A stretch of 20,904 bases of DNA from Prevotellaceae bacterium (GCA_031258915.1 JAIRMD010000039.1:1-20904); one strand, 5' to 3'; shown: positions 1-7,909, counted from the first letter of the stretch. Numbers and translations: made by a program. Notes: generated from the letters alone by a model not told the origin.

Positions 1-83
<83 letters not shown>

Positions 84-92
84 CGCACGCAT

Positions 93-320
93 TTAGCGCT
101 TCAAAATTCAAAGATTGGGCTTGCGCCGGATGGGCGAAAAATTTTTGAACTTCGAAGGTCGAAATTTTGGCTATTTGAGGGCTGCTACGCATCTGAATAA
201 CTCTTGAGTAATTCGATTACCAAACTTGCGCCAAATGTACAAAAAAATTTTCGGCAAGCAAAATATTTTTGAAAAAAAATTTTTTTTTCGCTTCCCTAAA
301 GAAGCTTGCTTTTTTAATTT
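93..320. other. AT-rich intergenic region downstream of ftsZ, no gene seen
   Basis: No convincing coding region is present on either strand. The block from about 240 to 320 is very AT-rich, with A-tracts and T-tracts up to 9 bp. Two imperfect direct copies begin at 120 and 225 (both CTTGCGCC, then ATG, then an A-run and a T-run, with scattered differences). In many Bacteroidota a GatB/YqeY-type gene follows ftsZ, but none is present before the window edge. Confidence 0.6.
242..315 (-). terminator. possible terminator region after ftsZ
   Basis: A short hairpin (GCTTC at 290-294, GAAGC at 301-305) lies inside a larger inverted repeat (GCAAGC at 254-259, GCTTGC at 304-309). On the minus strand the outer stem is followed after a few bases by a run of seven T (241-247 on the plus strand are A). 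On the plus strand a T-run follows GCTTGC, so it could act in both directions. The stems are short and compete with each other, so this is tentative. Confidence 0.3.
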
Positions 321-1793
321 TCAATCCGGTTTTCCGTTGATATACGATGCGGAGCTGCTCTCCCACCTGTTGGTTGTGGGGCTGAATGAGAAGAGCGATA
401 TTTCGCCCTCGCTGAGGCTGGCCTTCGACCTTCTTGCGGATCGAATGGGGCGCTCCAGCTCTTCGCTGGTTCTTTCCCTGTCCAGCAAGAAGGGTACACG
501 CCTCCCCCGTGCGGGGGGTATTTTGGGCGTAACCTGCACAGCGCCGGCGCCCACCGGGGCAGGCAGGCCTCTCCCCTGCGCCGGTTCCGGCGCCAAGTCG
601 TCCTCTTCATCCGGTAAAAAAACGTTCTCCAGAATATCTCCCCTTTCGGCCACGCGCACCGGCTTCGCGCCGCCGACGCTATCCATGTAAATATCGTCTA
701 TAGGCTCCTTCACCCTGCTCATCCATTCGTCGGGAGTAGCAGGCAGGGGGGTGGTGCCCGATGCCGGAGGGAGCGGCTGCTTTTTTTCGGCGCTGTCGGG
801 GATGTCAATGTCAACCATCTCAAATCCGGTAGCGATGATGCTGACGGTAACGTCCTCGCCCAGCTGCGGGTTTTTTCCGATTCCGGTTTTGATGTATAGC
901 TTGCTGTTATTGCCTACCTCGCTGAGCACAATTTCGTTTATTTTTCGCACTTCGTTCACCTTGAGCTCTTTTTCGCCCATCATTATATTAATCAGCACGT
1001 TCTTCGCGCCGCGAATGCTGTTGTTGTTGAGCAGAGGCGAGCAGATTGCCTGGTTTACGGCCTCCACAGCTCGGTTTTCGCCCGCGCAGCGCCCAATTCC
1101 GATAAGCGCCACTCCGCTATCCTTCATGGCGGTTCGCACGTCGGCAAAATCTACGTTGATGCGCCCCGATACGGTGATGATTTCGGCAATGCTCTTGGCG
1201 GCGGTGCACAGCACCTCGTCGGCCTTGGCAAAAGCGTCGAAGAAGGTTAGGTCGCTGTAGAGTTCGAGGAGCTTTTCGTTGTTTACCACCAGCAGCGAAT
1301 CGACGTACTTTCGCAGCTCTCGGATGCCGTTGTGTGCGGTCTCTATTCGCAGGGGCTCCATGCTCAGAAATGGTATGGTAACAATGGCTACGGTAAGAAT
1401 CCCCATATCCTTTGCCACCTTAGCAATTACGGGTGCTGCGCCCGTTCCGGTGCCTCCGCCCATTCCCGCCGTGATGAAAACCATTTTGGTGCTGCCCCTC
1501 ATCAGCTCGGCGATTTCGGTCAGGCTTTCCTCGGCTGCCATCCGCCCCTGCTCTGGCTGGGAGCCAGCGCCAAGTCCTTCGGTAATCTTTTTTCCCAGCT
1601 GGACTTTTACGGGCACCGAGCTGCTGTTGAGCGCCTGCGTATCGGTGTTGCAAACTACAAACCCAACGTCTTTAATGCCAAGCTTGTACATGTGATCCAC
1701 AGCGTTGCAGCCGCCGCCGCCAACGCCTACTACCTTAATAATGGAGGCGCTACTCGCGGCATCGCCCCACATTTCTTCAACCATGTCTTCCAT
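321..1793 (-). CDS. ftsZ: cell division protein FtsZ
   Basis: Tubulin-like GTPase that polymerises into the cytokinetic Z ring and recruits the division machinery. The 490-residue product has the N-terminal glycine-rich loop (VGVGGGGCNAV, about 22-32), the tubulin signature GGGTGTGA at 112-119 and the T7 synergy loop NVDFADVR at 213-220 with both aspartates needed for GTP hydrolysis. The conserved globular part ends near residue 330. A Pro/Ala/Arg-rich linker of about 140 residues follows, then a short terminal peptide ending SASYINGKPD, which sits where Bacteroidota FtsZ binds FtsA. The linker makes it longer than compact FtsZ proteins, but such lengths are common in this phylum. The ATG start is 5 bp from a heptamer array; a second ATG three codons in is possible. 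Last gene of the cluster, 47 bp after ftsA. Confidence 0.98.
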   Translation of the reverse strand: MEDMVEEMWGDAASSASIIKVVGVGGGGCNAVDHMYKLGIKDVGFVVCNTDTQALNSSSVPVKVQLGKKITEGLGAGSQPEQGRMAAEESLTEIAELMRGSTKMVFITAGMGGGTGTGAAPVIAKVAKDMGILTVAIVTIPFLSMEPLRIETAHNGIRELRKYVDSLLVVNNEKLLELYSDLTFFDAFAKADEVLCTAAKSIAEIITVSGRINVDFADVRTAMKDSGVALIGIGRCAGENRAVEAVNQAICSPLLNNNSIRGAKNVLINIMMGEKELKVNEVRKINEIVLSEVGNNSKLYIKTGIGKNPQLGEDVTVSIIATGFEMVDIDIPDSAEKKQPLPPASGTTPLPATPDEWMSRVKEPIDDIYMDSVGGAKPVRVAERGDILENVFLPDEEDDLAPEPAQGRGLPAPVGAGAVQVTPKIPPARGRRVPFLLDRERTSEELERPIRSARRSKASLSEGEISLFSFSPTTNRWESSSASYINGKPD

Positions 1794-1798
1794 AAAAC

Positions 1799-1827
1799 TT
1801 CAGATTTTCAGATTTCAAATTTCAAAT
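1799..1827 (-). repeat. heptamer array at the ftsA/ftsZ junction
   Basis: On the plus strand the units are TTCAGAT, TTTCAGAT (one extra T), TTCAAAT, TTCAAAT. Read in gene direction the units contain TGA. The array begins 5 bp from the ftsZ start codon and fills most of the 47-bp junction. Confidence 0.85.
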
Positions 1828-1840
1828 TCACCTACAGCGC

Positions 1841-3121
1841 CTAAGCACCTACTATCCTATGCGGGTCTTTTTCTTCATCGAAGTAGCTTTCGAGCAAGCC
1901 TTTCATTTTATCCTTTACCTTCTTCACGATTGGCAGCTTGCAGATCAGCTTTTCGATGGGAGTTTCGCTTCCGGAGGCGAGGTATCCGCTCATCATCAGG
2001 CCTACGCTGGTGGCCATTATGGGGCTAAACCTGTAGCACCTGCTGTCGGCTACTTTCTGCACTCTTGGGTAGCCTACGCGCGCGTCGAGGCCGGTGCGCA
2101 GCTTGACGAGCTGTGGCAGGTGCTTCATCAGCGATCCGCCGCCGGTGAGGACAACGCTCGATACTTCCCGCTCGAATCCGCTCTCCTTGATGGTGTAGTC
2201 CAGCGCATCAACAATCTGCTCCATGCGGTCGTTGATAACGCCGGCCAAATTTTTTTCGCTGATTTGTCCCACCTCCCGCCTTGCGACATCCTTGTAGTAG
2301 GGAATGATGACGTCCTCCGAGCAGCACTCCTCAAGGCATGATCCGTAGCCGCACTTGAGGCGCTCGGCCATCTGCCGTGATATTTTGTAAGTGTCGCGAA
2401 TGTCCTCGGTGATGACCTCACCGCCGCAGGGGATAACCGCGGTTGCGCGGACAATATTTTTGTAGTATATCAGCATATCGCTGGTGCCCCCGCCCACGTC
2501 GAGCAGTGCTGTTCCGGCCTCCTTCTCCTCGCCGGTGAGCACCGCCTCGGCAGAGGCTATCGGCTCCAGCACGAGGTTGTCGAGCGTCAGCCCGCAGCGG
2601 CTGATGCACATGCGGATTTTGTCTATCGCGCTGGCGTCGCTCAGCACGATGTAGTAGCTGCCGATAAGCTCGTTGCCCTGGCATCCCACTGCCTTCTGCA
2701 CCGGTTCGCCGTCTATGATGTAGTCCTGCGTGATAACCTTCAGGATTTCCTGCCCCGGCTTCAGGGCAATGTTGTTCATCTGCTCCTTGAGCTTGCGCAC
2801 CTCGCCTTCGGTGATTACCGCCCTTGCCTTTGTGCGTATTACCTTTGCGCTGCTCTGCCGGCTCAGGATGTGCCGCCCTGCAATGCCCACCACCACCCTA
2901 TCCTGGCGCACGTCCAGCTTGCTGTAGAGCTTGCCGAGGCACTCCTTTATGGAGTCCACCGTGTCCTCAACGTTCTCCACCAGGCCTCGCCGCACGCCCC
3001 GCGAGTAGGTGCACTGCTGCTCTTCTATCAAAATTTTTCCGTTGGGCGTAACCTTGCCTATGATGGCCGCTATTTTGGTCGTGCCAATGTCTATCGCCGT
3101 TACGTAGCTGCTCTGCTCCAT
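1841..3121 (-). CDS. ftsA: cell division protein FtsA
   Basis: Actin-like ATPase that tethers FtsZ filaments to the cytoplasmic membrane and recruits later divisome proteins. The 426-residue product shows the actin-fold nucleotide motifs: phosphate-1 (AIDIGTTKIAAIIGK, 9-23), phosphate-2 (LLDVGGGTSD, 206-215) and the adenosine motif (VVLTGGGS, 323-330). The SHS2/1C subdomain should lie at about 85-165. A basic amphipathic stretch near 389-413 could be the membrane anchor, although a further 13 residues follow it. An odd feature is a cysteine cluster at 257, 262, 266 and 267. The ATG start follows a heptamer array by 15 bp. The gene lies between ftsQ and ftsZ as expected. Confidence 0.97.
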   Translation of the reverse strand: MEQSSYVTAIDIGTTKIAAIIGKVTPNGKILIEEQQCTYSRGVRRGLVENVEDTVDSIKECLGKLYSKLDVRQDRVVVGIAGRHILSRQSSAKVIRTKARAVITEGEVRKLKEQMNNIALKPGQEILKVITQDYIIDGEPVQKAVGCQGNELIGSYYIVLSDASAIDKIRMCISRCGLTLDNLVLEPIASAEAVLTGEEKEAGTALLDVGGGTSDMLIYYKNIVRATAVIPCGGEVITEDIRDTYKISRQMAERLKCGYGSCLEECCSEDVIIPYYKDVARREVGQISEKNLAGVINDRMEQIVDALDYTIKESGFEREVSSVVLTGGGSLMKHLPQLVKLRTGLDARVGYPRVQKVADSRCYRFSPIMATSVGLMMSGYLASGSETPIEKLICKLPIVKKVKDKMKGLLESYFDEEKDPHRIVGA

Positions 3122-3136
3122 GATTTATTCAATGAT

Positions 3137-3157
3137 TTCGGATTTCAAATTTCAAAT
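3137..3157 (-). repeat. heptamer array at the ftsQ/ftsA junction, with TAGGAG copies
   Basis: Plus-strand units TTCGGAT, TTCAAAT, TTCAAAT. Next to them (3158-3190) are three spaced copies of CTCCTA, which read TAGGAG in gene direction. The first of these includes the ftsQ stop codon TAG. The AGGAGG-like cores are at least 35 bp from the ftsA start, too far to be its ribosome binding site. Confidence 0.8.
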
Positions 3158-3182
3158 TCTCCTAAAGCCTCCTATTAGCCTC

Positions 3183-3992
3183 CTATAGCTTCCTGCGCCT
3201 GCATACCACCTGCTTTCCAAACGAGAGGTCTATCAGGTCGTATGCGTTCCACCCCCTTGCCGGCATCCCTTTTTCGTACAAAAGTTCCAGCTTGCGGAGC
3301 TTGTACTCAAAGCAGCCTAAGGTGCCTAAGCAGATAACCTGCGCGCCAACGCGCGGTATTAGCTCCACCTTCCCCTGCGAGGTGAGGTAGATCTGCTCCA
3401 CCTGCGCCTGCCAAAAGGCGCTCTTGCTGAGGTAGCTCGCAAAATCGTAAAGCTGCATCATCAGGCTATCGCTCCTCTTTTTTTCCTCAAAAAAGGCAAG
3501 CATGCTCCCCCTGAAGCCTTTGGCAAAAGGCGAGGCTATATGCCCGCTCGCTACGGGCACGCTCGCGGTGTAGCCGCTGTAGGGTTGGATGATGAAGCCT
3601 TCGTCGTCGATGTAAAAGCTCTGCCCGCCGCTGGCGTAAACCCGTACTATGGGCTTGCGCTGCGCGATGCTCACGTGCAGCGTTCCGTCGGCGGTGGCGT
3701 ACACCTCAGCCTTCTTAATGAGGCTGCGCGCTTCAAGTGCGCTCTCCATTTCTGCCGTCGGTAGCTCGCTCACCTTTTTTCCGAAGTACGACAAGCCGCT
3801 GCTGCGAAAGATAGCGGGAATATCCTCCTTGCGCACAAAGCGGTTGAGGCTGCTATCGGTGATGACCACCCGAATGCTGGTGCAGAGCACCTTCTCCGCC
3901 TGCCTTCGGGCGTGCAGCAGCGTTACCGCAAAGTAGGCCGCCGCCGCCGCCAGCAGCCCCACAGCAAAGAATATGTTCGCAGCTTTCTTCAA
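3183..3992 (-). CDS. ftsQ: cell division protein FtsQ (DivIB family)
   Basis: Bitopic membrane protein of the divisome that links early cytoplasmic proteins to septal peptidoglycan synthesis through FtsL and FtsI. The 269-residue product has a short cytoplasmic N-terminus, one membrane segment (about 6-26), a POTRA-like region (about 38-115) and a beta-rich FtsQ domain containing YIDDEG near 127-132. It ends with DLSFGKQVVC, a form of the motif usual in Bacteroidota FtsQ. The start is TTG: no in-frame ATG lies between the upstream in-frame TGA and the membrane segment, and the TTG gives a sensible Met-Lys-Lys N-terminus. The TTG directly follows a heptamer array. The order murC-ftsQ-ftsA supports the call more strongly than sequence motifs alone. 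Confidence 0.92.
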   Translation of the reverse strand: MKKAANIFFAVGLLAAAAAYFAVTLLHARRQAEKVLCTSIRVVITDSSLNRFVRKEDIPAIFRSSGLSYFGKKVSELPTAEMESALEARSLIKKAEVYATADGTLHVSIAQRKPIVRVYASGGQSFYIDDEGFIIQPYSGYTASVPVASGHIASPFAKGFRGSMLAFFEEKKRSDSLMMQLYDFASYLSKSAFWQAQVEQIYLTSQGKVELIPRVGAQVICLGTLGCFEYKLRKLELLYEKGMPARGWNAYDLIDLSFGKQVVCRRRKL

Positions 3993-3995
3993 GAT

Positions 3996-4025
3996 TTTCA
4001 GATTTCAGATTTTCAGATTTCAAAT
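3996..4025 (-). repeat. heptamer array at the murC/ftsQ junction
   Basis: Plus-strand units TTTCAGAT, TTCAGAT, TTTCAGAT, TTCAAAT, alternating 8 and 7 bp, followed by TCTCCTAAG, which contains the murC stop (TAG) fused to GAG in gene direction. The array occupies nearly the whole 37-bp junction and ends 3 bp from the TTG start of ftsQ. Confidence 0.85.
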
Positions 4026-4029
4026 TCTC

Positions 4030-5415
4030 CTAAGCATCCAAGCTCGTAGCTACCAACTCCCGTATCCTCCCCACCATGGCATCAATGTCGCCGGCGCCGA
4101 GCGTTACCAGCACCTGCAGTTTTTTGGCTTTTAAGATATCCGGCAGCTCGCTTTTGCTGCACATGGTTTTGCTTGCAATGCTCACCTTATCGAAGATGAG
4201 CGACGAGGTAACGCCCTCAACGGGCTTTTCGCGCGCCGGGTATATGTCGAGCAAAATCAGTTCATCCAGCAGGCTGAGGTTTTCGGCAAGCTCCGCGGCG
4301 AAGTCGCGCGTGCGCGAGTAGAGGTGCGGCTGGAAAACCCCCGTGATTTTTTTTTGTGGAAACATTCCTCGTATGGAGGTTATCGCAGCCCGCAGCTCTT
4401 CGGGGTGGTGGGCGTAGTCGTCGATGTAGGTAAGGCTTGGCGTTTTAAGCTGCACGTCGAATCGGCGCTGCACCCCGCGAAAGCTCCTGAGCGCCTCCGG
4501 CAGGCGGCGCACGCTCACGCCCGCTACCCACGCCGCCGCGCTCGCCGCAACAGCGTTCTCCACGTTCACCCAGCCCGGCACCCCCACCGTGCACCCTCGG
4601 AGCACCTGCCCCAGCAGGTGCAGGTCGAACGAAAAGTAGCCCTCCTCGAGCGGCTTTAGGTTGAAGGCGTAAAAGTCGGCGTGCTCGTCGAGGGCGTAGG
4701 TGTACATGCGCCTATCGAATCGCTGCGTGAACGTTGGCTTTCCGCTGCGCACCAGCGTCTTCTTTACCACCAGCGCGCCGCTTGGCTTCAGCTGGCTCAC
4801 GAAGCTGCTGAACGCCCGCTGAACCTCGCCGAAGGTGCCGTACACGTCGAGGTGGTCGGCATCTACGGAGGTAACGACGGCAAGGTCGGGGAAGAGGTGC
4901 ATGAACGAGCGGTCGTACTCGTCGGCCTCGGCCACCATCAGCTTGGAGTCCGATAGCAGCAGGTTCGTGCCGTAGTTCTTGGACACCCCGCCCAAAAAAG
5001 CGGTGCACCCGCTGCCAGCCTCCGTGAGGATGTGCGCCAGCAGGGTAGATGTTGTTGTTTTGCCGTGCGTTCCGGCTACCGCCAGCAGGTTTTTGCCGGC
5101 GGCGATAGCCCCCAGCGCCTCCGCCCGCTTAACCGTCTTAACGCCATTTGTGCGGAAAAACGCGAGCTCCCTGTTATCGCAGCCCACCGCAGGCGTGTAA
5201 ACCACCAGCGTGTCGCTGCCGCCGCTCCGGAACGCGGCGGGTATGCGCTGCGCACTATCCTCGTAGTGGATGAGGGCACCCTCGCGCTCCAGCGCCTGCG
5301 TGAGCGGCGTGCGCACCCGGTCGTAGCCAGCTACCGGCTTCTGCTGGCGCAGGAAGTAGCGGGCCAGCGCGCTCATGCCTATGCCGCCTATACCTATAAG
5401 GTAAACGTTCTTCAT
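4030..5415 (-). CDS. murC: UDP-N-acetylmuramate--L-alanine ligase MurC
   Basis: Cytoplasmic Mur ligase that adds L-alanine to UDP-N-acetylmuramic acid using ATP, the first amino acid of the peptide stem. The 461-residue product starts with the dinucleotide-fold-like UDP-binding motif IGIGGIGMSALA (7-18), has the ATP loop GTHGKTTTS at 115-123, then ADEYDRSF and VDADHLDVYG in the central domain and DDYAHHPEE and FQPHLYSRT in the C-terminal domain, all typical of MurC rather than MurD, MurE or MurF. Length is normal. The ATG start directly abuts a heptamer array; no Shine-Dalgarno sequence is visible. Placed between murG and ftsQ. Confidence 0.98.
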   Translation of the reverse strand: MKNVYLIGIGGIGMSALARYFLRQQKPVAGYDRVRTPLTQALEREGALIHYEDSAQRIPAAFRSGGSDTLVVYTPAVGCDNRELAFFRTNGVKTVKRAEALGAIAAGKNLLAVAGTHGKTTTSTLLAHILTEAGSGCTAFLGGVSKNYGTNLLLSDSKLMVAEADEYDRSFMHLFPDLAVVTSVDADHLDVYGTFGEVQRAFSSFVSQLKPSGALVVKKTLVRSGKPTFTQRFDRRMYTYALDEHADFYAFNLKPLEEGYFSFDLHLLGQVLRGCTVGVPGWVNVENAVAASAAAWVAGVSVRRLPEALRSFRGVQRRFDVQLKTPSLTYIDDYAHHPEELRAAITSIRGMFPQKKITGVFQPHLYSRTRDFAAELAENLSLLDELILLDIYPAREKPVEGVTSSLIFDKVSIASKTMCSKSELPDILKAKKLQVLVTLGAGDIDAMVGRIRELVATSLDA

Positions 5416-5450
5416 TTCAGATTTTAGATTTCATATTTCATATTTCATCC
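5416..5450 (-). repeat. heptamer array at the murG/murC junction
   Basis: Five consecutive 7-bp units with no gap: TTCAGAT, TTTAGAT, TTCATAT, TTCATAT, TTCATCC (plus strand). The array touches the murC start codon. The remaining 35 bp to the murG stop show no repeat. Confidence 0.85.
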
Positions 5451-5485
5451 CACTGCCCGTAGGCATTCATTGCAGCACTTTTTTT

Positions 5486-6592
5486 TCATTTTCGCAGCCT
5501 CATCACCTCCTCCGCGATGCGCTCGGCGGCGCTTGGCGTCGCCAGCGCACCGATGCAGCGCGAGATCTCCTGCATTCTTGCCTCGTCGGCGGCAAGGCGC
5601 AGGGCCTCCGGGATAAGGCGCTGCACGGCATCGGCATCGGGGACGAGCAGGGCGGCGCCTTTGCCCACCAGCGCCATCGCGTTGGCTGTTTGGTGGTCTT
5701 CGGCAACGTTGGGCGATGGCACAAGTATGCTTGGCTTGCGCGCTGCGCAGAGCTCCGCAATGGTCCCTGCGCCGGCGCGCGCGATGACCACGTCGGCGGC
5801 GGCGTAGGCGTAGTCCATGCGCTCTATGAAGCTCGCCACCTTAACGCTGCCGTAGCAGCCCCCGTCGAGCCTGCCCTGAACGAGCTGCCGGTAGCTCTCG
5901 CCCGTCTGCCAAATGAGCTGCACGCTCTGCTCGGCTGCAACGCTATCGATGTGGCGCAGCACGCTCAGGTTGATGGTGCGCGCGCCCAAGCTGCCGCCCA
6001 GCACGAGGATGGTCTTCCTGTCCGGCGAGAGGCCAAAGTGCGCAATGGCCTCGCCGCGCAGGTGCGCGGCGAGGCGCAGGCCGCGGCGCACGGGGTTGCC
6101 GGTGAAAATAATTTTCTTTGCCGGAAAGAAGCGCTCCATGCCGTCGTAGGCTACGCAAATCTTCCGGGCACGCCGCGCAAGCAGCCTGTTGGTAAGGCCT
6201 GCGTAGGAGTTCTGCTCCTGTATGAGCGTGGGTATCCCCCTGCGCTGCGCCGCCCACAGGGCGGGTGCGCTTGCGTACCCGCCTACGCCCACCACCACCG
6301 CGGGGGCAAACTCGCCAACCAGCGCCGCCGCCTTCCGCACGCTTTTGAGCAGCTTTAAGGGCGCCGACAGGTTTTTTGCCGAAAGCACTCTGCGGTTTAG
6401 CCCAACGACCGGCAGGCCTACTATCCTGTAGCCCGCCGCAGGCACCTTCTCCATCTCCATTTTGCCTTCGGCACCCACAAACAGAATATCTACGCTGGGG
6501 TCGAGCGCCCTGAGCGCATCGGCAATGGCCACCGCCGGGAAGATGTGCCCGCCGGTGCCGCCTCCGCTTACTATAATTCGCGTACTGCTCAT
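5486..6592 (-). CDS. murG: UDP-GlcNAc:lipid I N-acetylglucosaminyltransferase MurG
   Basis: GT28 glycosyltransferase at the inner face of the membrane that adds GlcNAc to lipid I to give lipid II. The 368-residue product has the N-terminal GGGTGGHIFPA loop (10-20), then GVGGYASAP, QEQNSYAG and GNPVRRG. The C-terminal domain has GGSLGARTIN, ARAGAGTIAEL and EDHQTANA, which bind UDP-GlcNAc. Length and motif order are normal. The ATG lies within 7 bp of a perfect heptamer array. Downstream of ftsW and upstream of murC, as usual in this phylum. Confidence 0.98.
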   Translation of the reverse strand: MSSTRIIVSGGGTGGHIFPAVAIADALRALDPSVDILFVGAEGKMEMEKVPAAGYRIVGLPVVGLNRRVLSAKNLSAPLKLLKSVRKAAALVGEFAPAVVVGVGGYASAPALWAAQRRGIPTLIQEQNSYAGLTNRLLARRARKICVAYDGMERFFPAKKIIFTGNPVRRGLRLAAHLRGEAIAHFGLSPDRKTILVLGGSLGARTINLSVLRHIDSVAAEQSVQLIWQTGESYRQLVQGRLDGGCYGSVKVASFIERMDYAYAAADVVIARAGAGTIAELCAARKPSILVPSPNVAEDHQTANAMALVGKGAALLVPDADAVQRLIPEALRLAADEARMQEISRCIGALATPSAAERIAEEVMRLRK

Positions 6593-6598
6593 TTTGAT

Positions 6599-6626
6599 TT
6601 CAGATTTCAGATTTCAGATTTCAGAT
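6599..6626 (-). repeat. perfect TTCAGAT array at the ftsW/murG junction
   Basis: Four perfect copies of TTCAGAT, followed by TCTCCTAA. This is the cleanest array of the window. The ftsW stop codon (TGA, 6614-6616) lies inside it, and the last codons of ftsW are repeat sequence. Confidence 0.92.
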
Positions 6627-7855
6627 TCTCCTAAAACTTCTACGCTTGCTTCGTCTTCCTTCTCCTGGCTGCGGCTTATGCTGAGCAGCATGCCCAGCAT
6701 GAGGAACATGACCAGAATAGACGAGCCGCCTTTGCTCACCAAAGGCAAATTTTGCCCCGTTACCGGCATTAATCCTGTCGCTACGCTCATGTGGGCAAGC
6801 GCCTGCAGGGAGATTTGCGTGGCAATGCCAACGGCAAAGATGGCGGGGAAAAAGCGGGTGGCTCTGCGCACCATTGCCCCTACCCGGAACAGCAAAATGA
6901 CGTAGCAGAGCACTAAGCAAGCGGCTACCGCTACGCCGTACTCCTCTACCACAATGGCGAAGATAAAGTCGCTGTAGGCTTCGGGGAGGTAGTAGCGCAT
7001 TTTGCTGTTGCCCGGCCCCTTGCCGAGCAGGCCGCTGGAGGCTATTGCCATGTGCGAAAAATCTTTTTGCTCCAGCTCGCGGCTTCCGGTGCTGCCGCTC
7101 GCGGCGTCGGCCTCGGCGAGCCGATCGTCTAAGCGGCTGTACATGGTTTTCAGCCGCGTTTTGCTGATTGCTTTACTGGCGGTGCCCAACATGCCGGTAA
7201 CCTTCTCCCCGCTCTTCTCCTTTATGCTCACCGCCTCCACCACCACCTTCGTCAGGCAGAGCGCCAGCGCGAGCGCCGCCAGCAATCCGGCGGCGGCGCC
7301 CAGCAGGTGCAGCAGCCGCGCGCGGCCCACAAACAGGATGGCGAAGCACGTAGCGCCAAGTATGGCGGCGGTGGAGAAGTTGGACAAAAAAATGGGCAGG
7401 CACATCAGCAGCACCGCAAGCATAATGGGGAGAAACCCTTTCCTGAAGTCCTTAATGCAGTCCTGCTTTACCGTAACCTGCCGCGCAACGTAGAGGATAA
7501 GCGCCAGCTTGCAGAGCTCGGCCGGCTGAAAAAAACCCAGCGAGCGCACAGCCTGGTTGTGGCTGCGCCCCACGCACAGCATGGCTACCATCAGCGCGAG
7601 GCCGGCGAGGTAGCCCGCGGGGGCAAGGCTCATGAACAGCGTGTAGGGCGTGCGGGAGGCGATGTAGAGAATGGCAAACCCTACCACAACGAACAGCAGG
7701 CGCTCGGCAAAAAAGCTGAACGGCTCCGCGCCCCCCGTGCGCGACGATAGCCCCGCGGTGGACGAGTAAACCAGCAGCAGCGAAAAAACGGACAGCAGCA
7801 GCGCTATAAACCAAATCGTTTTGTCGCCTTTCAGGTATTTCTCAACATTGCTCAT
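6614..7855 (-). CDS. ftsW: septal peptidoglycan glycosyltransferase FtsW (SEDS family)
   Basis: Polytopic inner-membrane SEDS polymerase that joins lipid II into glycan strands at the septum together with the FtsI transpeptidase. The 413-residue product has about ten hydrophobic segments and the SEDS signatures FFQPAELCKLALILY (108-122), LPEAYSDFIFA (290-300, holding the Asp that corresponds to the catalytic residue of RodA) and LPLVSKGGSS (370-379, Lys where Tyr is common). A long hydrophilic loop lies at about 205-275. The call is FtsW rather than RodA because of its place between murD and murG. The C-terminal residues GESEI and the stop codon come from the heptamer array. The ATG has TTAGGAG two bases upstream, an unusually short spacing. 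Confidence 0.95.
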   Translation of the reverse strand: MSNVEKYLKGDKTIWFIALLLSVFSLLLVYSSTAGLSSRTGGAEPFSFFAERLLFVVVGFAILYIASRTPYTLFMSLAPAGYLAGLALMVAMLCVGRSHNQAVRSLGFFQPAELCKLALILYVARQVTVKQDCIKDFRKGFLPIMLAVLLMCLPIFLSNFSTAAILGATCFAILFVGRARLLHLLGAAAGLLAALALALCLTKVVVEAVSIKEKSGEKVTGMLGTASKAISKTRLKTMYSRLDDRLAEADAASGSTGSRELEQKDFSHMAIASSGLLGKGPGNSKMRYYLPEAYSDFIFAIVVEEYGVAVAACLVLCYVILLFRVGAMVRRATRFFPAIFAVGIATQISLQALAHMSVATGLMPVTGQNLPLVSKGGSSILVMFLMLGMLLSISRSQEKEDEASVEVLGESEI

Positions 7856-7862
7856 CGCTCCT

Positions 7863-7904
7863 AACTCTTAACTTTTAGTTTTTAACTTTTAGTTTTTAAC
7901 TTTT
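7863..7904 (-). repeat. heptamer array (AACTTTT/AGTTTTT) at the murD/ftsW junction
   Basis: Six 7-bp units on the plus strand: AACTCTT, AACTTTT, AGTTTTT, AACTTTT, AGTTTTT, AACTTTT. The period is the same as at the neighbouring junctions but the sequence is unrelated. In gene direction the units (AAAAGTT, AAAAACT) create TAA triplets at unit borders. It fills most of the 54-bp junction. Confidence 0.9.
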
Positions 7905-7909
7905 ATCTC

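Noticed and set aside
471..510. Unusual FtsZ C-terminus or frameshift in the linker
   Set aside because: The frame stays open to a plausible terminal peptide (SASYINGKPD), and variable Pro/Ala/Arg-rich linkers are normal for FtsZ.
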